A stretch of 64,000 bases of DNA, taken from NCBI RefSeq assembly GCF_026151205.1, contig NC_087081.1:8737246-8801245 (forward strand), read 5' to 3'. Under the pieces are notes generated by a model that saw only the letters and a program-made list of their open reading frames with translations, had not been told where the DNA came from and searched no databases. A program made the translations under genes and the position numbers. Origin of the DNA: Bolinopsis microptera. Lineage: Eukaryota; Ctenophora; Tentaculata; Lobata; Bolinopsidae. This document shows positions 59,866 through 64,000 of the stretch, in pieces; the first letter of the stretch is position 1, and each line of letters starts with the position of its first letter.

Positions 59866-61799
59866 ATTCTACGGTACTATATTTCATGTACACATCTATT
59901 TTCCTAACAGTTTAAGTTAAAGCCTAAAGTTACCGGTACGTGACCAGAACTGCATTAAGTGCACACGTGCGAATTTGATTTTACGCACGAATTAGTTTTA
60001 AATGTTAGACCAATTAGAAATTGATCTAATACACAACTTTACTTCTATACACTTCAGTGATTGGGCTGATGACTCCAGTGAAAGGGCTGGTGACTCTAGC
60101 GAAAGTGCTGGTGACGATGAGAAAGACCATAAACCAGGGATTCCTTCGGGAGCATGTAAGATTATATCCAAAGTTTGTTCGCCAATGGGGTGTGTCTGGG
60201 TGTCAAATATCTTCAAGGTGGGTGCTACTTGTGATGAACTCTAGAAGGATGGGATGGTAATACTCGGTCTGGCAGTCTGGAAGCCCATAGAATTCCAGTT
60301 CAGAAACTGAGTAAGGAGGTGCGGCTACTGATGAGAAGCCTCCTTTATAAAGTTTATTTGGGTTAGAAACGACATTGGGTCCCTACCCTCGCACAAGATT
60401 ATTCTCAATTTTCTTGTTGTGTTCCACAACTACTAATAAGTATACTTACCTTTATGTACATGATATCTTTCTATAACATATTCTCTATACAATATTGTTT
60501 CTCCTATAATTATATATTGTACATGACAGACATAAAATTTATCCTGACTGCCATCTTCTGTGTTCTCAGTTTACAATGGTTTCCTGCGGACCCTAATTCT
60601 TTCTAACAAAAACGTAGTCTGTGCTATCAGCTAGTTATAAGTGTCCAAGACTATATATTATGTTTTTCTTCTATCCGCACCCCGGGATCGAGATGTACGC
60701 CTTCTAAAGAATTACCTTCAGCAGTTCCATAACTTAAGGTAGATACCATACTATACTATTTGTATCACGTCGCGATCCCCACCGACATGTCATTACTTTC
60801 TCTTAGTAGATCTTGAAGTGAAAATCTTTTCCGGTTTTAGCGTTGATGTCGCTGAAAATTTCCGTGGTTGTTAGACTTGCCAAAAGTTCTTACTTCTTTC
60901 TGATCAAGGTATTCCATTAGCGTTGCATTACCATTAGCCTTAGGTAAAGGTATAAAATTCGATAACTGTTTTATCGTCTTATCGGTATCCGCGTGCCGAA
61001 TGGCAAAGCGATAAACATTATTTTTCATAACACATCCGCGTTTTCCAACCAGTTTAAGTTAAATAAGGTTAACGGTGACCAGTCCTGTGGACAATGACAT
61101 GGAGCCTATTACGTATGACTATAAATTTATAATAATGCAATTCACAGTTGCATTTTGACGTACTTTTGGGAGTACCAAAAGCGCGCAAACTGAATATATT
61201 TAACGCGCGAATCTGTTTTTGAAATAAACTGAAAGTGAAAGAGAATCTAATTTGTAATTACATCGCGCGGGGAATAATGTTGGTCACGTACGTGTAATAG
61301 TAAAACTATACTATAAGTATACGAATACCTAACGATTCCCTTAAAAATAAGGATAATCTATGAATCACTTTGACGCGGGACTGGGAAGCTATTCTCGCAC
61401 ATAACTTAGGAATCCAAAATTACTACCTAGGTCTAGAGAAGGTTCCAAAATCAAACCAGCAATGATAAGTTTATCTTATTGAACTTTATTTAATTTTAAT
61501 TTTGAATGGACAAAAATTCAAATTGAACGCTTGAGAGTCTAAGAAGAGGCCCCAGCTAGGGCATAGCGTACATATATTAATACCCGTTTAACCTTAAATA
61601 GTCTGCCCATTTACGTTCAAGTCAACGCCCGTACGTAAACGTTTGAATGCCTCCGGGCTCCGAGCGTTCATTTTGATGTCCGTTTTTAACTTTAAATGGA
61701 TACAATGAGATAAAACTATGTTGTCGGAATTAGACAGTAAATAAACAATAATGAATAAAAATAAGTCACTAGTATAGCAATAAGCAAATAATAATGAAA
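59866..61799. other. Intergenic, nothing recognised
   Basis: A frame at 60002-60244 has short Ser-Asp-Glu repeats (SSERAGDSSESAGDDEKD) but no known domain and lacks context. The right arm of the inverted repeat is at 61203-61300. Otherwise no feature is visible. Confidence 0.45.
61203..61300. repeat. Right arm of the distant inverted repeat
   Basis: Complement of the arm at 57681-57760; read on the minus strand it starts ACGTGACCAACATTATTCCC and continues with a CG-rich stretch and TTAGATTCTCTTTCACTTTC. Confidence 0.55.
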
Positions 61800-62241
61800 T
61801 TATTGCTCCTTAATTCGTGAATTTTTCATAAGACGCAAACTTGCGTTAACATAAATATATAATAAGGTCTCGCTGCTTGTTAACTGTGAGGCGGTTTCTT
61901 TTTTGTTAATCGTCCAGTCGTACAAGCTCCAATTCGTCTCACAGGGTGAGGCTGATGTCGATTGCGACAGCGCTTTCATTGCAAAACTCTGTAGTTGCGA
62001 GTTCGGGTACCTCGCAACCGAAGTTGCTCCACCAAGAGACTGGACCGTCAGAATCTTGGCTAAAACTTGAGGCAGCGTCAGTAGAGAATAAGCCTCTTTT
62101 CTCTCGGTAGAACGTGTACTTCGAAAGTATCTTCTTCTTTGTTGCACCGTCACACCACGTGTCCATGACATCTAGAAACTCCTTCCAGACATCCTGATTC
62201 GTGTGTTGATCATATCCCTGATATACAAGCCGGGTGAACAC
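61800..62241 (-). pseudogene. Broken hAT transposase, C-terminal dimerisation region
   Basis: Two overlapping minus-strand frames together match the hAT family C-terminus. The upstream frame has GPVSWWSNFG and VPELATTEFCN (the conserved W-W and P-x-L-x-x-x-A region). The downstream frame has ALSQSTSASPCETNWSLYD and LLYIYVNASLRLM (the S-x-x-x-E-R-x-F/W-S segment and the L-x-x-x-N-L-R-L end). A frameshift between them disables the gene. The rest of the transposase is not recognisable nearby. Confidence 0.8.
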
Positions 62242-62249
62242 AAAACCCT

Positions 62250-62335
62250 ACTGAATGTAGGGGGGAATGGAGCTCGAACCACCTTTTGTTGGCAAGACTA
62301 ACCATATCGCTTTTATAGTTTAAATTGCGAAAAGC
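62250..62335 (-). repeat. Possible tRNA-derived SINE fragment
   Basis: On the minus strand, GATATGGTTAGTCTTGCC is followed by AACAAAAGGTGGTTCGAGCT, resembling A-box and B-box regions of a tRNA-derived promoter with one extra base in the B box. It is too degenerate to be a functional tRNA. Confidence 0.35.
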
Positions 62336-62840
62336 AAAATTTGCTAACTTTAAGGTGAACAGATAATATTTGTAATAAATTACACCGATGAAACCAACAG
62401 GAATCTTAAGACTATTGTCTGAAAATTTAAGCAAGACTATTATCGGCTCGAGAATTGAGCATAAATAGTCGACTTCTATCCAGAAACACTAGCGGAGTTT
62501 TAGGGCCTGAAACGTGCATGCATGCGCGCTAAAACTCTTTTAGCTCATCTAGAACATGTAAAATTGCGGGAAACGATGGCGTGTCGACGTGTTAATATTT
62601 TAAATCTGATTAACGTTCCTTTATATGTTCCGAACGTTAAAATCTTTTAGCGAACGCGTTCACAAAATATTTTTAGTGAGCGTTCCGTACGTTCACTACA
62701 ACTAAGCCGGGTGTCTATCAAAGTAAATACTCATACTTTGACTCTTTGACAATGACATCAACTGTGTGGAACCCGATATCCTAAAAAGATTAGATATTGA
62801 CAATATAATCCTTAATCTGTTTAGCCGTGCTACTGCTATT
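62336..62840. other. Intergenic, nothing recognised
   Basis: No coding similarity or clear repeat was seen. Confidence 0.45.
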
Positions 62841-63075
62841 AGTATTGTGGATGGAGATTGGAGATGCTCCCGCCCATTCATGCATGGCGGATTATCAATA
62901 TTGTCCCAATGTCCAAAATAGGAAATCTCACCGAGGCTGACAACTACATTAAATGGATCACCATCATCAATTGTCAGCAAAACTCTCAACCGCATGATCC
63001 TTATCAGTTGAGAGAGACCCGCTCGGGGTATTCTGATGAACATACTGACAGCATGCCTACGGTATCCGTATAGTA
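62840..63075 (+). pseudogene. Degraded reverse transcriptase fragment of a LINE
   Basis: The plus-strand frame reads AWRIINIVPMSKIGNLTEADNY, a variant of the conserved N-I-V-P-x-x-K-x-G-x-x-x-x-x-D-N-Y region of LINE reverse transcriptases. After a frameshift it continues as SIVSKTLNRMIL, identical to the same place in the LINE at 2-2515. Further frame breaks follow. It is a fossil of a related element. Confidence 0.75.
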
Positions 63076-63307
63076 TTCCAAGGCCCATTTTTTTATGAAA
63101 ATCTTTTCAAAATTTACATACAATATAGCATGTGGCGCAAAATAAAAACAAAATATAACTGATTGCGATCTCTAAAGGACAGATGTATGTAAATTTCAAA
63201 GGGAAACCAGAACGCAGTAAAATTGTAGTCGAAACCACACCGCACAAGCCTAGTCCCTGGTAAATGAAAATCAATTAAATAATATGTTGATAAAAAATCA
63301 TATCCCA

Positions 63308-63994
63308 TCAGTCCTTCTCGGAGCTTACGATCTTATTGTTCCTTATAACATGAACTCGCTGAGGCTCCAATTCCCGTTTCTGCTTAACTTCAAGAGCTAA
63401 CTTCCTGAAGGCAGCTCTCTGCTCGGCTGATCGGTCGGGGCTGATGTACACTGAGTCATACCCCTCCACTTCTCTTAGTTTTCTCGCTTTGCTCAACACT
63501 TGCCGCACATGATCTGAGCCGCTGAGAGTGAACTTGATAGGTTTAACGGCTGGTCCTCCATCTGATACAGTTCTCCCCATCCTACAGCAGGAAACGATTC
63601 GAGGTTTCTCATCTATGTTTTCTAGTACCTCAAGCACTCTCTTTTCCAGGATTTCTTCACTCTTTTCTGGTAGACCGTAGATGACCAGATTTTGACTACG
63701 ATCCTCTTCCTCGGAGGCACGTTTCAGAGCAGCTTTCATTTTCTTAGGCGCTAGCGCCTTGCTGCATGAATTCTTCACAACTGACGACCAGGCTTTGAGT
63801 TCGCTTTTCACTGTCGTCTGAACAGAGGTCAAATCTTCACTTTTCTTCTCAAGCAATTGTCCTTGCAGTTTAATCACAGTGTTCTGATCTGCAATCTTTT
63901 CGTCCTTCAGTTGGTCGATTTCATCTTGTAGTTTGGTGGCTGAAAACAACAGCGGTGAACAATAACTGTCGAGAATGTCGATAAAAGTTTCCAT
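63308..63994 (-). mobile_element. LINE ORF1 protein (coiled coil plus RNA-binding domain)
   Basis: A complete 228-residue frame from the ATG at 63992-63994 to TGA at 63308-63310. The N-terminal part is a predicted coiled coil (KLQDEIDQLKDEKIADQ, LQGQLLEKKSEDL). The centre has RSQNLVIYGLPE, as in RRM-type ORF1 proteins. The C-terminal part has VKPIKFTLSGSDHVRQVLSK, AEQRAAFRKLALEVKQKRE and VHVIRNNKIVSS, typical of invertebrate CR1/L2-like LINE ORF1. Such proteins bind element RNA and chaperone target-primed reverse transcription. The start may extend beyond the window; no ORF2 is seen at 62.7-63.3 kb, so the downstream part is lost. Confidence 0.85.
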
Positions 63995-64000
63995 CCAATC

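Noticed and set aside
62250-62335. A functional tRNA gene
   Set aside because: Only A- and B-box-like segments are seen, with an extra base in the B box and no acceptor stem.
62702-63088. 128-residue minus-strand frame
   Set aside because: It is antisense to a degraded LINE reverse transcriptase fragment and has no features of its own.

Overview
The window is nuclear DNA from an animal, most likely a marine or early-branching invertebrate; the sequence does not settle the species. Evidence for this is GT-AG introns of a few hundred bases, immunoglobulin (Ig) and fibronectin type III (FN3) domains split over many small exons, several kinds of non-LTR and DNA transposons, and very many micro- and minisatellites. 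There is no prokaryotic gene organisation.

Most of the window (6412-55500, + strand) is the 3' part of one giant gene. I trace 71 coding exons whose splice phases all agree. They give 11,036 coding bases, about 3,677 residues. The product has part of one Ig domain, then about 28 Ig/I-set-like domains, about five FN3-type domains, one transmembrane segment (exon 68) and a hydrophilic Asp/Tyr/Arg-rich cytoplasmic tail ending in S-Q-I. This is a type I cell-surface adhesion or receptor protein with the general architecture of Sidekick/DSCAM-like proteins but far longer. The 5' end is outside the window. Many Ig domains lack both canonical cysteines and alternate with domains that keep them.

The introns hold a 5'-truncated non-LTR reverse transcriptase (about 8.1-9.77 kb), an antisense nested gene for a small secreted protein resembling an H-type lectin (10106-10564, - strand), two inverted copies of a TA-flanked DNA transposon (38474-39349 and 48605-49806), several MITEs (one with a perfect 8-bp target duplication at 47014-47400), and tandem arrays. 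Several arrays grew out of exon edges and duplicated splice sites; the most striking is the 63-bp array at 17589-18243.

Upstream (1-6400) lie an intact non-LTR retrotransposon ORF on the - strand, cut by the window edge, and a 2-kb CCT-rich satellite with small GTCCG hairpin units. Downstream (55.5-64 kb) is the 3' UTR followed by transposon debris: a hairpin repeat array, a possible Harbinger-like fragment, a broken hAT transposase, a degraded reverse transcriptase, and on the - strand at the right edge a LINE ORF1.
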